Of a stretch of DNA of 64,000 nucleotides, positions 47,401 through 58,764 are shown in pieces. The stretch is from positions 775,879 to 839,878 of the forward strand of contig NW_027269815.1 of NCBI RefSeq assembly GCF_030848805.1, read 5' to 3'. How positions within the stretch are numbered: the stretch's first letter is position 1; each line of letters opens with the position of its first letter. Origin of the DNA: Temnothorax longispinosus. Its lineage: Eukaryota > Arthropoda > Insecta > Hymenoptera > Formicidae. The notes beneath the pieces are model-generated. The model made no database searches. It was not told where the DNA came from and saw only the letters and a list, made by a program, of their open reading frames with translations. A program made the translations under genes and the position numbers.

Positions 47401-47599
47401 CTTTATGATACCTTAATCATAAATAATAAAAAATCATATATTACATAAAACACGCTGTAGCCATCTTTATCGTTCATGTGATCATGATTTATAGCATCAG
47501 TTATATCAGTTATTATTGTTTAAAAATTTAAAGAAACATATTTGCTTTTTTTTGTCATACGATAAATCAACGTAAACAATTTTTTTTAAATAGGACGGT

Positions 47600-48200
47600 G
47601 TTTGGCGCACCGCCGTGTATCATAGTGTAAATAGTAGTTAATGATAGGATTGATTTCGTGTTGTCGTTTCACATTGTTAATTGTACGGTTTTTGTATTGA
47701 TCAGTTATACCGGGTTGAATTATCGCGCCTATTAGCGAAACGTCGGTGGATCGCGATTAGTACACTTGTCGATATTCGCGCGACTCACCCGACTCGTGCT
47801 GCCCGCCCACGGGTGGCATCCCCAATTATGGGAAGAATTCGGTACTCGCTCGCGCCGTACTTCGCAGGTGCGCGAGCCGAGAGAAGGGAAGAGAGGGACT
47901 CATCAGTCGAACGTCGTGAAGCTCACACGTTACCGTTTCGCATGTGCAAACTTGGAGTGCTCGGTCGCCCATCGCAGACCACGAAGGCCTAATCGCTTGA
48001 TATCCTGCCTATCTATGACTGCTTGATATCCTGCCTATCTGTGACTGCTTGCTATCCTGCCTATCTGTGCCTGCTTGCTATACCTGCCGGTCCGTGCCTG
48101 CTTGCTATACCGGACTGTTGCATGCTTTCGCCTTGCACGCCAGAGATCTCGCCAACGGGAGGACGACGTCGACACCCAGGAGGCGCCGGGCAACGACACG
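47600..48200 (+). promoter_or_regulatory. GC-rich candidate promoter and 5' UTR exon
   Basis: A CpG-rich island in AT-rich surroundings that ends in a strong donor GACACG/GTGAGTCGCC at 48201. It contains five tandem 24-26-bp units of the type TGCTTGATATCCTGCCTATC (about 47994-48120). No initiator frame reaches the donor with a recognisable protein, so a non-coding first exon is the simplest reading. It may belong to the golgin-like locus whose first coding exon is at 52410, 4.2 kb downstream, but this link is inference. Confidence 0.4.
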
Positions 48201-48465
48201 GTGAGTCGCCTCGCATTTTTTGATATTCGTTTGCTTGCTTCGCTTTATTCACTTTCGCGAGGGCACGGGCCCTCTGGTCCTTCGAGAAAATTTGTCGACC
48301 AATCGCAAATCCGGGGAGCGCCTCATACCCCCCCGTGCAGACGGATTAAAAAAAAACTAAAACAAATAAAAAATGAAAAAATTAACAAATAAAGAATTTA
48401 AGAATTTTTTTTAATTTTTTGAAATTGGCGCCAAATTAATGATATTTTTAATAGCGTTTTTCATT

Positions 48466-48699
48466 GGCAGTGCGCACTCAGTGCACATTAAAGCCGTTGT
48501 ATACTGATTTCTCTAATATTTAAAGTAAAATGCAAATATTTCGACTTTCTGATAAAATACCCAATATATATTTTATCAACTAGTATAATAAAGAATATTG
48601 AAGATTTCGTGACTTAACCTGTTCATATTAAACATACTTTACGTTGATTTATGTGTACGACGGCTTTAATGTGCACAGTGCGCACAGTTCTGCCCAAAA
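48466..48699. mobile_element. Foldback MITE with GTGCGCAC ends
   Basis: TTGGCAGTGCGCACTCAGTG, then CACATTAAAGCCG, pairs with CGGCTTTAATGTGCAC and AGTGCGCACAGTTCTGCC at the right. Around it, TTTTTGAAATTGGCGCCAAA (48417) and inverse forms near 48770 and 48815 make a further imperfect palindrome. No coding capacity. Confidence 0.7.
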
Positions 48700-48850
48700 A
48701 AAAACACTGAAGTATTTCTTTCAATTTTTTGAAGGCGACGTCAAATTGATTTAGTAATTATTAATTTGGCGCCGACTTCAAAAAATTGAAAAAGTATTTA
48801 AAAATATTATTAATTTGGCGCCAATTTCAAAACATTAAAAGAAATTCTTA

Positions 48851-50685
48851 AAATTTCTCTCTATTATTTCATACTTTTTAAAGCTTCATTTTTTAATTTT
48901 TTCATTCTTTTTAGTTTTTTTAAAATCGGTTTTATTTTAAAAAAAATTTTTTTAATTTATACCTTTTTAGTGCGTTATTCAATTGATACAAATCAAAAAT
49001 AATAATTTATTATTTGCTTGTAATTAATTTAATTATTAAGTATGCATAATTTCCTTACTGCTCCGTACCCTGATGTTCTAACGCGATATTTTATATGTAC
49101 TAAAACTTTCCGGAGCGAGGATTGCTCTACAGTGAAAACCGCATCCATACAGTAGTTTCAGGAAAAATCGTAGACATATCAACGTACATCATACTCGCTG
49201 AATTGAAAACCTCCTTTTTGAGTCGGTTAAAAATAAATTATATTTAATTTCTTATCATGAAATTAAATTTTACACGTGACTGTTATGTCACATAGAGATT
49301 GATATATAAATCTATTTAAAAAAATTGAAGAAACAATTAAAATGGTAAAAATTGCTCAAAAATTTAAAAAAATATAGAACTGACTTTAAAAAAAATTTAA
49401 AAAAAAATTTTTTTTTTAAATAAAAAAACTATCTTTTTTTACTTTTTAGAGCTTTTTTGAAGTTGGTTGGTTGGTTCTATTAAAAAATTCTTTTTTTATT
49501 TTATACTTTTTTAGTGCTTCATTTATTTAATATAATTAAAAAATAATATATAATTTTTTTCAAATATTATATATCTTCCTTCTTCTTTCTGCACTTTTTC
49601 AATCAGTATCTCCAATATTTTTGCAATATTTTAACTATACAGAATAATTCCATCTGTTTTTGTTACATATAAAATTTTATTGCATTGTCTCGTATATTCT
49701 TCTTTGGTTTTAGTCTGTGTAATTCCTTACCTGTTGTCGTAATTATCCTACCTTTAGTCATTCCTCTTATAATTTTAAAAATTAATGGTGTGTGTAGTTT
49801 TATTTATGTTTACTTAAGCTGCGATCTATTTAACATTACAAATGCACTTCGAAATATTCCTCTTCTCTTTTCTTTCAGTGAAGAAAAACGAAGAAGGTAA
49901 AGAATGCTTCAAAGCATTTGTAGCATCAAATGGACCATAGCCTTAACATCTTGTTCCTAATCTTCTACTTTTCTTAACGTTTGACATTCGACAACTGTAC
50001 TTATGTAATATGTACATACATACATCTATACAAGTGTTTCCTAATAAGTGGGAAGTATTGTAGTGGTAGATTCAGGACATACAAACAATGAAAAAACATA
50101 AACATATGTCCTATTTGACCTTATTTCCGAGTTATGATCATTTCTGTGCTCCAGTAATTTACAGCTGCTTACATTCGTAGGAAGTGTTTGAAATGGTCAT
50201 ATTTGGTTTGTATTTGTAAACAGTACTCAAAATCTGCAGAATATTTCCCGACCTTGTTGATTTTATACATTCTATTAAGTAAATGCAAGTAAATTATTAA
50301 ATGCTTCTAGCAAGAAAATAACGTTTCTAATCTCTTAACGAACTTTCGCAAACGCGCACGTAAATGTCAAACAAACATTCATGAAGATTTTTCTTATTTT
50401 AACTTCTTATTTTTGCTAGGAAAATAATTTCCGAATGAGTATCAACCTCTGGTTTGAGCCAAATTTTTCTTATTTTATGCTCTTTTTAACGATATACAAT
50501 TTAAGACGTACCATTTGAAATTTTTAGGGATTTGGAGTTCCCTTAGGGCAATCCCTTGGGGAGATGACTCCCAATCCCCTTAAATGAGTTGCCCCTCGAA
50601 ATGATCAAACACGTATTTCGATATTTTTCATAATTTTAAGCCATTTCTGAAATATAGATGGTGGAAACTTTTTGTTTGCAGATCC
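48851..50685. other. Intron-like non-coding sequence
   Basis: AT-rich, with poly(A)/poly(T) runs and no recognisable exon. Short frames such as 49685-49900 lack any signature. If 48200 and 52410 are exons of one gene, this is its first intron. Confidence 0.4.
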
Positions 50686-50697
50686 TGTATATGTATA

Positions 50698-50965
50698 TAC
50701 ATATACATATATACAGGGTATGTTATTTTAAATACTCCAAACAAATATCTCGAAAAATATGGAAGATACGAGGAAACGTTTCAGACAAATGTAAGATATC
50801 AAGGGACACAAATAAATCAATCATTGATGAAATCAATTTTTGAAAAAATCGAATCTTTAAGGTCAGATAAAGGTCATCTCCATTTTTTAAAATGGAAATT
50901 GTATGATTCTTTCATAATATACATTTTTTCATTATTCTACATATAAAAATTTTAGTTAGAGTTAT
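50698..50965. mobile_element. Partial mariner-type MITE (one end)
   Basis: TATACAGGGTATGTTATTTT starts a sequence with CAAATATCTCGAAAAATATG and ACGTTTCAGACAAATGTAAG, the familiar end of insect mariner MITEs. It resembles the arm of the element at 31941. The second end is missing, apparently cut by the repeat beginning at 50973. Confidence 0.6.
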
Positions 50966-50972
50966 AATTAAG

Positions 50973-51130
50973 GTATCAAGAGACACGGTAGTGTCTCGCG
51001 CCAAGTACACGCGGAGCGAGACCGACCGTGACTCTTTTACGCGACGCGACGGGTTGCGAGTACCCGAGATGTTGAGATCTCGATAACGAGTGAACGGATC
51101 AAGTTCTAAGTAGGCTTGATCGATAGCTTG
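50973..51130. repeat. Dispersed repeat with ATCAAGAGACACGGTAG end, copy 2
   Basis: Begins ATCAAGAGACACGGTAGTGT, then GAGCGAGACCGACCGTGACT, then CGCGACGCGACGGGTTGCGA. Shorter copies lie at 51455-51512 and 56025-56103, and an inverted one at 27885-27958. It is followed by a poly(G) run at 51145. Confidence 0.65.
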
Positions 51131-51236
51131 GGGTCCAATTAGGGGGGGGGGGTTTCTCTTATAATATTCCGCTACGTGCCCTACGAGCGGAGATATTGCG
51201 ACGCAAAGTCCAAATATGAAAATTTATTTTTAAGAT

Positions 51237-51270
51237 ACTCCTCCTCCTCCTCCTCCTCCTCCTCCTCCTA
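51237..51270. repeat. (CTC)n microsatellite
   Basis: About eleven CTC triplets in a row. Confidence 0.95.
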
Positions 51271-51512
51271 ACGCCGCGATCTATCTCTATCAGAGAAACG
51301 TCACTTTCACTTTTTCGCCGCTGGCGGCGCTTTCGCGCAGTGCAGATAGTGCGTTCGTGGTTCAGTTAATAATAAAATTAAATAATAAACGTGTGTGTAC
51401 TGCGCGCAGTGCAGATAGTGCGTTTAGCGCGCTATATCAGTCAGTTCAATTAACTATCGAGAGACACGGTAGTGTCGGAGCGAGACCGACTGTGACTCTA
51501 CGCGACGCGACG

Positions 51513-52257
51513 ATTAATTCATGGTGATTGTTTATCCTATATCTATTTTCTATTCTATATATATTACTGTTATTTACTAGTTACTACTATACTATATATA
51601 CTTATACTTATTACTACGTTTACGCGAGTGTTTACACAGGTTAACCTAGATTGTGCATAACATGGATAATATTGCGATCTTCCGCCTCTCCCCTATTTTC
51701 TCAATGTGTATTTCTGACTTTTGGTTGGAGGTTACGCTGTCAGCCGTAATCTGAAGCGATCTGTATCTGCCAATAGGTACGTTTCCTTACATAAAATTCT
51801 TGTGCATTAAGTTCCATAAACGTCTTCGCGTGTTGCGATTAGTTTATCAGGCCAGAGTTATATTCATCTGGATTTAAGGACTATATTCCCTCATGTCTCT
51901 TCGCCACAGGATGATTTGTCACTCTGATCTTTTCAGGTATGGTAGAGGATAGAAAGTATGAGATTCCAAGCTGTATCGAGTCCGACGGTTATCGAGGTAC
52001 GTTGTAATGACCACGTTACACACCGATAAGGTAAAAAAAAGAGCTTATTTATTCTCGTTATCGTATCCGGTTTATATAAAACAAGTCGGGAAAAAATATT
52101 CTACGTTTAAAATTTTGAGACAGCTCGAGGAGGCTTTATAGAAATTTGTCGTGCGAGGTTTTCGTGGTTATTTATTTATTATAACATAGACATCAATTGT
52201 TATATATTGTCAATAATTTACTTATAAATATATTTCAGTTTTTATTAGAATATTTAC

Positions 52258-52291
<34 letters not shown>

Positions 52292-52409
52292 GTCTAAATT
52301 GCTTTTTAAAATATGATATTTTGTCACGGATACTTTGAATGATTAAAGCGGCTGAATTGTGTGAGTTAGACTATCTTGTATAAAATCGAGTTCTGTAATT
52401 TTGTTTCAG
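51513..52409. other. Non-coding, intron-like
   Basis: Contains a TACTACGTTTACGCGAG fragment shared with 57222 and an ATATAT microsatellite (52260-52290). There is no supported exon. Confidence 0.4.
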
Positions 52410-55198
52410 ATGCTGACTAGTGAAATTGTAACATTCAATAATCTGCGTTTAATAATCAACAATGGCAACCTCTGAAGAGAAAAAAAACATTATACAAAAT
52501 GAGAGTGGTAAATCAGGAGAACAAAATCCAGGTACAAACTTATATTTCAGTATATAAGTGTACTATTAAAAGAACTATTTAGCATGTTACTTTATAAAAA
52601 GAATTTATTTTAGATAAGGAGATTGCAGGGACTGAGATAAAGAATACAGAAGATACAAGCAGAGTAGATAAATCAAAAATAGACGAATCATCTATTTCTA
52701 AAAATGATATATTCACTAATCGCGACGACAGATATAATAATTTTGTTCCCCATACGATCAATTAAGTTATCAATATTCTTATGACTATTGTAACTTTAGA
52801 TACGCGAGAGTTAGACAGATCATGAGGATACAGAAACTACAGAGCAACTGAAAAGTCAGCTAGGTGTGTTAATGAACCAATTGGCCACTCTATCGGCAGA
52901 AAAGTAAAAAATGGAAGCGAACTTCCAAATGGACAAGAAGCAATTAAGAAGCGAACGTGACGAAGTAAGATGAGAAGTTTGACATCTGTCCTGTTATCAG
53001 GATTGTTCAATTGAGCGTTAATGTTTGCAGTGTGAAAAAGTAATTAAAGATCTGAAAGATAGGCTGAAGAAGGCTCAAAATGTCAATCATTCCGCAATCG
53101 AGCATGTAAAATGCAAATTAATCATGGAGCGGCACGACAGAGAGAAAGAACACGCCGACTTTGTCAAAAAAATGAGGTAATGAGTCCATTTTTTCTAATT
53201 ATGTAAAATTATATCATTCGTGAAATGTTTACACACTACAAATATTAAAATAAACAATGTTTTTATAATAAAACTACGAGCTGTATATCCATTAACGATA
53301 TTTTTGTAGAGAATTACAGAAATTACTATACGACGAGCAGCGCAGCAAGGAACAGTTTGAAGGACAATTGAAGACGCATCTCGCGAATAAGACGCAATGC
53401 AAGATTCTCGAAGCCGAGCTAGAAATTATCAAGACCAAGCTCAAACAAACCGAAGAAGCTGCGAAAGAGACACCGCCGCATCTTCTTTCCTTACAAGCCG
53501 AGATGGCTGTGATGAAAAATCAACATTTGAATGCGATTCGTGAAGTAAAGCTCGCTGAGAATTAATTAGCACGTTATACGACAAAGTTGTCGGATATAAC
53601 AAAGTTAAGCAATACGTTTTGATGTAGGAGCAAAAAAGAGCCGCCGCTGCGGAGCAGCAAGCGAGAGGATCGGTCATCATGCACGAGGCGAGAGTGGCTG
53701 GCTTGGAGGCTCGATTAGCTGAACTCTCCGAGATCGTTGGAGGCTACGACAGACTGAGGCAACAGGACCAATTAGCCATTCAAAAATTAAAGGACCAATT
53801 GGCTGCTTTGTAGGATACCGAACACAGCGAACAAGTTGTGACGTCGAGTAACCGGAGTTTCCCGGAGGAAATTATTTCCAAGATAAAATCCCTGTATACT
53901 CGCTTGCTGGATCTTGACAATAAAAAGAGGGATTCAACCTATGTAAAATGTAAGTAACATTAACATGTTCGATAAAACGTGAAAAATAGAATAAGAATTT
54001 GAATAAATGATTCAAATATATATGTTTTACGTTTAGCATTGTTGAATATTTTGGATCTGCGGGATGAACATCTTGATTAGAAGATTTCTCAAGGAGAAAT
54101 ACGACGCGCTTTTACAAGAATTTGAAGACTACAAACATCAAGCAATGTGTAAATATAATATGTCATCTAACGTGCTTCGTAGTACTCAACAACAAAGACA
54201 CAGCCTGTCTCTGATGCATGATAAAAATCATAATAAGACTCAATTAAATCTCCTCAAGGTTCATAACAGCAACTTGGAGGAAAGGATACGTATGATTAAC
54301 AATGAAATGATAAGTAAAGAGAGAGTTTTACAGGAACAATTGGAGCATCAACACAAAGTAATTATTTTGCTAATAATCAATTTTAAAAGTAGTCAAAAAT
54401 TTTCAAACCTATTACTTTTGTTGAAAGTTTTCATGTATTTAATCTTTTTAATTAAAAGACTAAAAGTCAAACTTTATCCTCAGTTATTTCAGGAAAAACG
54501 TTCGAAACTGGAGCACACGTTGCATCAAAAAGATAACGAGTATCGTAATAGAATATATCTATATTAGAGCAACAAATACTGCGACAAAGAGAGAGATCTA
54601 TGGCTCTTGTGGAGGAAAAGGATAAAGAGATATTAACTCTAAAAGCATCATTTCGCGCATTGTTACCTAATAAACAGACTTCTGGTACGACGGAAAATAA
54701 GACACATTTGAAAAGATACGAGAACACCATCGAGTCGGTCACCGATCTGGTAACGGGATTATTGACGAACGACTGAGTCCTCCGATACTGCATTACACTC
54801 AAGAATTAGCCAGGAAGGAGGTGCAAGTGTCATCATCAAGGAAGAAGATTCTGGAATTGGAGGCAACGATGAGAGAGCAACAGAGAGAAATGCTCCATAT
54901 GAAAGAACAGCAACAGGAGGAGATTAAAAAGTTGAAGGCGCATATCACTAGGTGATCATAACACAATATCGATAAAAATAATTAATAAAATAGATATTTC
55001 ACGTATAGAACTAATAAAAAGATTTATATCGCAGGCTGGAAGCGTGTAAATCGAGAGGGCGCTAATCTGGAATATCTGAAGAATGTATTTATAAATTATT
55101 TAACAACAAACGATGCGTCGAGCAAATGGCACATGTTGAATGCCATTTCAACAGTATTGCGTTTTACATCTGACGAGCTGAGTAAAGTTAAACATTAA
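52410..55198 (+). pseudogene. GRIP-domain golgin (GCC1/GCC88-like), intron-bearing pseudogene
   Basis: An exon chain is readable: 52410-52531 (ATG 52462, MATSEEKKNIIQNESGK), 52614 onward, about 52800-52964, 53031-53176, 53310-53544, 53628-53949, 54037-54357, 54493-54951 and 55035-55198. It encodes long coiled coil (LKSQLGVLMNQLATLSAEK, KVIKDLKDRLKKAQN, LLYDEQRSKEQFEGQLKTHL) and ends with a GRIP domain, EYLKNVFINYLTTN..LNAISTVLRFTSDEL. GRIP golgins bind Arl1 at the trans-Golgi and tether vesicles. The copy is damaged: TAA after LSAEK (about 52905), TAG after KLKDQLAAL (about 53812), frame slips near 54070, 54570, 54770 and 55060, and a lost donor near 52766. Introns and order are kept, so it arose by DNA-level duplication or is a decaying ortholog, not a retrocopy. 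The GCC1 name is inferred from the coiled-coil-plus-GRIP layout. Confidence 0.75.
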
Positions 55199-55509
55199 GA
55201 ATAGATATTTTTTTATTATGGCTATATTTCTCACATAGAAAAAATAAATATACAAACGGATATGAATTCTCTCAATAAGGTTTCTAGTTTCTATATCGCA
55301 TAAGGCTAAATTACCTGAAGATAAAAAGGTTTGATTAACAGAATTAAAAAAGTTACATATCACAATTTAAGGATATATAATATCGAAAAAAAAAAACAAA
55401 GTGTTATAAACTAGTATTATAAAACTAAACATGTAAAATAGACAAGTATATTTATTATATATTTCATAGGATGCTTTTGTTAATCAAGAGATCGCTTTTC
55501 GCTTTTACA
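55199..55509. other. Intergenic spacer between convergent host-like loci
   Basis: AT-rich, with short A runs. It probably holds the 3' ends of the golgin-like copy (+) and the small gene (-). No frame is supported. Confidence 0.5.
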
Positions 55510-56750
55510 TTATTTTAAAATTGTACGTTTTGATTGTTTCTGCTCTTTCGCTTCCTCCTCTTCCCTTTCCTCTTGCGTATATGTGCGGTTACGCCCGGCT
55601 CGTGCCCATCTCTTTGCTGTAACAAACAGAAATTATTTTACAAAAAATAGCTAGCGAACAAACCCAGTTCAGTTAAAAACGCTAAAAGATTAAATATCAT
55701 AACCGTATTTTAAAAGATTACTTGTACTTACGTTTTTGTTGAGTTGATTGAGTTGTTGATGTTGTAGGCGTTGTTGGTGGTGCCGGTGCCGGTGCCGACG
55801 TTGATGGCTGTGAAGGTGCCGGCAGTGTGTGTACGAATAGCTGTGGCGATGGCAATTGGTGAATTGCGGCGAGTTGTCGCCGCAATTGCGCATTTTCTTT
55901 TTAAGGCGTATTACTTCGTCCTTATCGTCCTTATTATCCTCCGTCATATCGACATCGATATTGCCGTCTACGTTGGAGTTTTTCTCTTCATCCTATAAAA
56001 TAATTTTAATTAATATTTTTTATTTATTACGCGACGCGACGAGTTTTGCGAGTATCCGAGATATTTTTTTATTACGCGACGCGACGAGTTGCGAGTATCC
56101 GAATTTGTATGACCAGTCTACAACGAGTCGTTAGTTTTTAGTTGGATGTCGGAAGAGCCGGGATGTCGGAAAAAGTCATAAATGTATCGTAAAGCGATCG
56201 GAAGTCTATAATCGGCGATCGTAAGCGATTGGCCAAATGCCATCTCTTAACGATCACCGATTACGGATTTCCGATTGCTTTACGATATGCTTCTTCCAAC
56301 ATTTGACTAACGACTATAACGATTCATTGTAGACTGGCTATTAGATTAAATGTATTTATTAGATTTAATGTATACTCACAGCCATATTGAGATGGTTCAA
56401 CTTTTGTAAAATATCCAGTTTGCAGCAGCAGCAGCAACAGGCACAATGGCTCGTCTTCTTCCTCCGCCACGTGAATAGTATACACAACACGCTCGATCGG
56501 GAAAGAGCGTGACCGATCTAACGGCGAGGCGTACGGTCTAGGATTTTGAAAGCGACTTTTCTTCGTCCCGCGACGGACGGTTTGTGTGATTTGACTTGAC
56601 GTGATTCGGATAAAATACGTCCGCGCACGTTGAGCGAACGCACCACAATGGCTGACAATGGCTCGTGACTGGAGGCCGAGTCCGCCGAGTGGATCCCGCG
56701 CTCGTGTAGCGTTAAGATAGTTTTTTGTTTTCCACGGCTCATGCATTATA
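55510..56750 (-). CDS. Small acidic/basic protein gene, three exons, unrecognised
   Basis: On the minus strand a 5' UTR from about 56750 leads to ATG GCT at 56380-56385, cut at once by a donor (GCT/GTGAGTATA). Exon 2 (55732-55992) reads DEEKNSNVDGNIDVDMTEDN..EVIRLKKKMR, and exon 3 starts at 55616. In the annotated phase the rest is His/Arg-rich and stops at 55515-55517. One base of shift after KKKM gives a far more natural protein: QLRRQLAAIHQLPSPQLFVH, a Pro/Thr/Ser linker, and in exon 3 RWARAGRNRTYTQEEREEEE ending SKRTILK with a stop at 55510-55512. I favour the second reading, meaning a frameshift in the A-rich stretch near 55897, but both are open. No family recognised; a short Leu-heptad helix and an acidic head are all I can see. 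A MITE lies in intron 1. Confidence 0.5.
56025..56103. repeat. CGCGACGCGACGAG repeat, two tandem pieces
   Basis: TTACGCGACGCGACGAGTT, then GCGAGTATCCGA occurs twice in a row, matching the internal part of the repeat at 50973-51130. It lies in intron 1 of the minus-strand small gene. Confidence 0.65.
56112..56338. mobile_element. Foldback MITE with CCAGTCTACAA ends
   Basis: CCAGTCTACAACGAGTC at the left pairs with its diverged complement ending GTAGACTGG at the right. Inner segments (CGTAAAGCGATCGGAA / TTCCGATTGCTTTACG and ATCGGCGATCG / CGATCACCGAT) pair as well. Length about 225 bp, no coding capacity, inside intron 1 of the minus-strand gene. Confidence 0.75.
56390..56750 (-). promoter_or_regulatory. 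5' UTR and promoter region of the small minus-strand gene
   Basis: A GC-rich leader precedes the ATG at 56385, including (GCT)5 at about 56422-56436. The long open frame on this strand (to 56746) ends past the splice donor and is likely UTR without meaning. Confidence 0.4.
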
Positions 56751-57063
56751 AAGGCAGACTTATAAAGGCCGTAATTGTTGATAAGTCGTACACCCTAAGA
56801 AATTGACCAATGACAGTCGTGAGAAGAATAATAATCGACTGTTGTGATTAATATACTATACTATAACAATTAAAGTAATTTAAATCGACCGTGACTGGCA
56901 ATATATAACGTCTTTTCGATATGAACATTGAAAAACTGTGAGCCAACTTGGTTTGTCGGATTCACACAGCACTTTTTTCGGATCAATCATCGAGACATTA
57001 TTAATTTTGACCATGGTTTTTGGTCAGTTGATGTAATTTCTAAATTAAATAGTTTTTAAATTT

Positions 57064-57170
57064 TATTGCGAAAAATATTACCCCAGCCAGGGTTTGAACC
57101 TGGAACCTCCCGTATACCGTGCGGGTGTCTTGCCAATTCGACCACTGAGGCTGTAGTAATATTTATCGCA
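57064..57170 (-). tRNA. tRNA-like gene or pseudogene in an inverted-repeat frame
   Basis: The minus strand 57151-57080 (72 nt) folds as a cloverleaf: acceptor GCCTCAG/CTGGGGT, D stem GTC/GAC, anticodon stem CCCGC/ACGGG with one mismatch, T stem CCAGG/CCTGG with loop TTCAAAC. The anticodon position reads GGT (Thr), but base 33 is C rather than T, unusual for a working tRNA, and eukaryotic Thr-GGT tRNAs are rare. Flanking 16-19-bp inverted repeats (TATTGCG.AAAATATTAC and complement) extend the stem outward. A pseudogene or the head of a SINE is as likely as a functional tRNA. Confidence 0.5.
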
Positions 57171-57352
57171 ATATACTGGCGAAAGAAATTTATTATTCTG
57201 TATACTATACTATATACTACGTTTACGCGAGCGTAAATTATCATTCGTAAGTTACTACAGAATCCTCTGCTTAATTCAACGGCTTAATAAACAGTTTAAA
57301 TTCAACGGTTACGGCCTTTATAAATCGGCCTTATAGTGCGATTCGGGCCTTA

Positions 57353-57642
57353 TATGCGCAATGCGGAATTGTTGGAACGAAGTTTGTTCAATCGCAGACA
57401 TTTCGCCATAATGTCCCATGAAGCGAAATTTGCACAAACGCAATTGACGCTAGCCATTCGTTTATTGTATCTATAAAAAAAATGTATATTATTGGTACGC
57501 ACAGATTACGCTTCCACGTTTTCCGCTGCATGGATATTATTAGAAAATATATTTCATTGGATAAAAAAATCGGCGGAATGAACGTAAAAAAGCTAGGTCG
57601 AACCAATTTTCGAACGTTCTGCTAATTCCGCATTGCGCATGC
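57353..57642. mobile_element. Foldback MITE with TGCGCAATGCGGAATT ends
   Basis: TGCGCAATGCGGAATT at the left and AATTCCGCATTGCGCA at the right are perfect inverted repeats bounding about 290 bp. Internally GGAACGAAGTTTGTTCAATCG faces TTCGAACGTTC-like sequence. The frame at 57388-57606 (minus) is not supported. Confidence 0.75.
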
Positions 57643-57801
57643 GTTTCGTACCATGGAATCACATCATTAAAATTGCAAACACGTATTGTTTATCGATACG
57701 CGATTATCGAACTGGGATTATCGACTGTGATAGTTTGTGCGATCATGATTTGTCAAGTTTAAGAGTCTTCTGAATATCAAAGTCGAATCGGCACTGAGGT
57801 T

Positions 57802-58106
57802 AAAGCGGGGAGCACACACTTCTGCACAACGCATAATGCGTAAGCATTAAGCCGTGATCAGACTACGGATTGGGATTGAGATTGGATTGAAATTTAATCA
57901 ATCAGAATAAAGAAAACTAATTTCAAGTTTAGTGAACTTTGCTCTAATTGGTCAAATTTCAATCCAATTTCAATTCTAATCCGTAGTCTGATCACGGCTT
58001 AAGAAAATTGATTGGTCTATTTTCTTATGCACATGTGTATGGACCAATCAATTTTTTTATGCTTACGCATTATGCGTTGTGCAGAAGTGTGTGCTCCCCG
58101 CTTAAT
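57802..58106. mobile_element. MITE nested inside another MITE
   Basis: The outer element has arms AGCGGGGAGCACACACTTCT (57806 onward) and complement ending GCTCCCCGCT (about 58101), flanked by TAA on both sides, a 3-bp TSD as in Harbinger MITEs. The inner element starts GCCGTGATCAGACTACGG (about 57851), ends CCGTAGTCTGATCACGGC, and is flanked by TTAA on both sides. The inner insertion sits in the left part of the outer loop. Confidence 0.8.
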
Positions 58107-58470
58107 GATAGTGAAAATATATACAATTATGCCGGAGGAATATTGAAAAAATGAAATCTCGTTGGAAGACGCGTTTAAAGAATCGCACGTGTCGAAAAAT
58201 CCAGTAATACGTGCCTAATCTAATAATAATAAACGATATGTAATAAAACCAATGTACGTTCATCTTTTATTTTTCTTTGCGCACCAATTTACTGTTCCAT
58301 ATATATAGCCGATATATCTGTACTCCATAATTGCATTTTGAAATTTAAATTAAAGTGTTGATCAAGTATTCCTCATATTGTTCTCTCTAAAACTTTAGAC
58401 TTAATATTATGAATAGATAGGTATTAGGAAATAATCTTATATCATTCTTTCTTATTTATAAATATTATTA
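58107..58470. other. Non-coding, nothing recognised
   Basis: AT-rich sequence with no clean frame, no family signature and no inverted repeat that I could define. Confidence 0.45.
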
Positions 58471-58472
58471 TT

Positions 58473-58764
58473 ATTAATCATTACATGACGAAAAGACCGC
58501 AGATGTGTTCGACGTAAACAAAAAACATGCTATCGTGCGCAATTAATATGGTCATACACATATTGCTGGTAATTAACATATAAAGGAAAATATAACAGAA
58601 ATGTCGATTTTCGTCAATTATTAATCATTACATGACGAAAAGATCGCAGATGTGTTCGACGTAAACAAAATACATGCTATCGTGCGCAATTAATCTGGTC
58701 ATGCACATACTGCTGGTAATTAATATATAAAGGAAAATATAATAAAAATATCGATTTTCGTCAA
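58473..58764. repeat. Tandem duplication, period about 144 bp, two copies
   Basis: The unit starting ATTAATCATTACATGACGAA and ending TCGATTTTCGTCAA occurs at about 58473-58616 and 58617-58764 with few differences (ACCGC/ATCGC, AATATGG/AATCTGG). Non-coding. Confidence 0.9.

Noticed and set aside
45556..47408. Many Leu/Ser/Pro-rich plus-strand frames
   Set aside because: CT-rich antisense of the GA-rich LINE ORF1 and simple repeats.
56324..56746. 140-residue minus-strand frame as a protein
   Set aside because: It reads through the splice donor at 56379 and has UTR-like composition; the ATG at 56385 in another frame fits the exon chain better.
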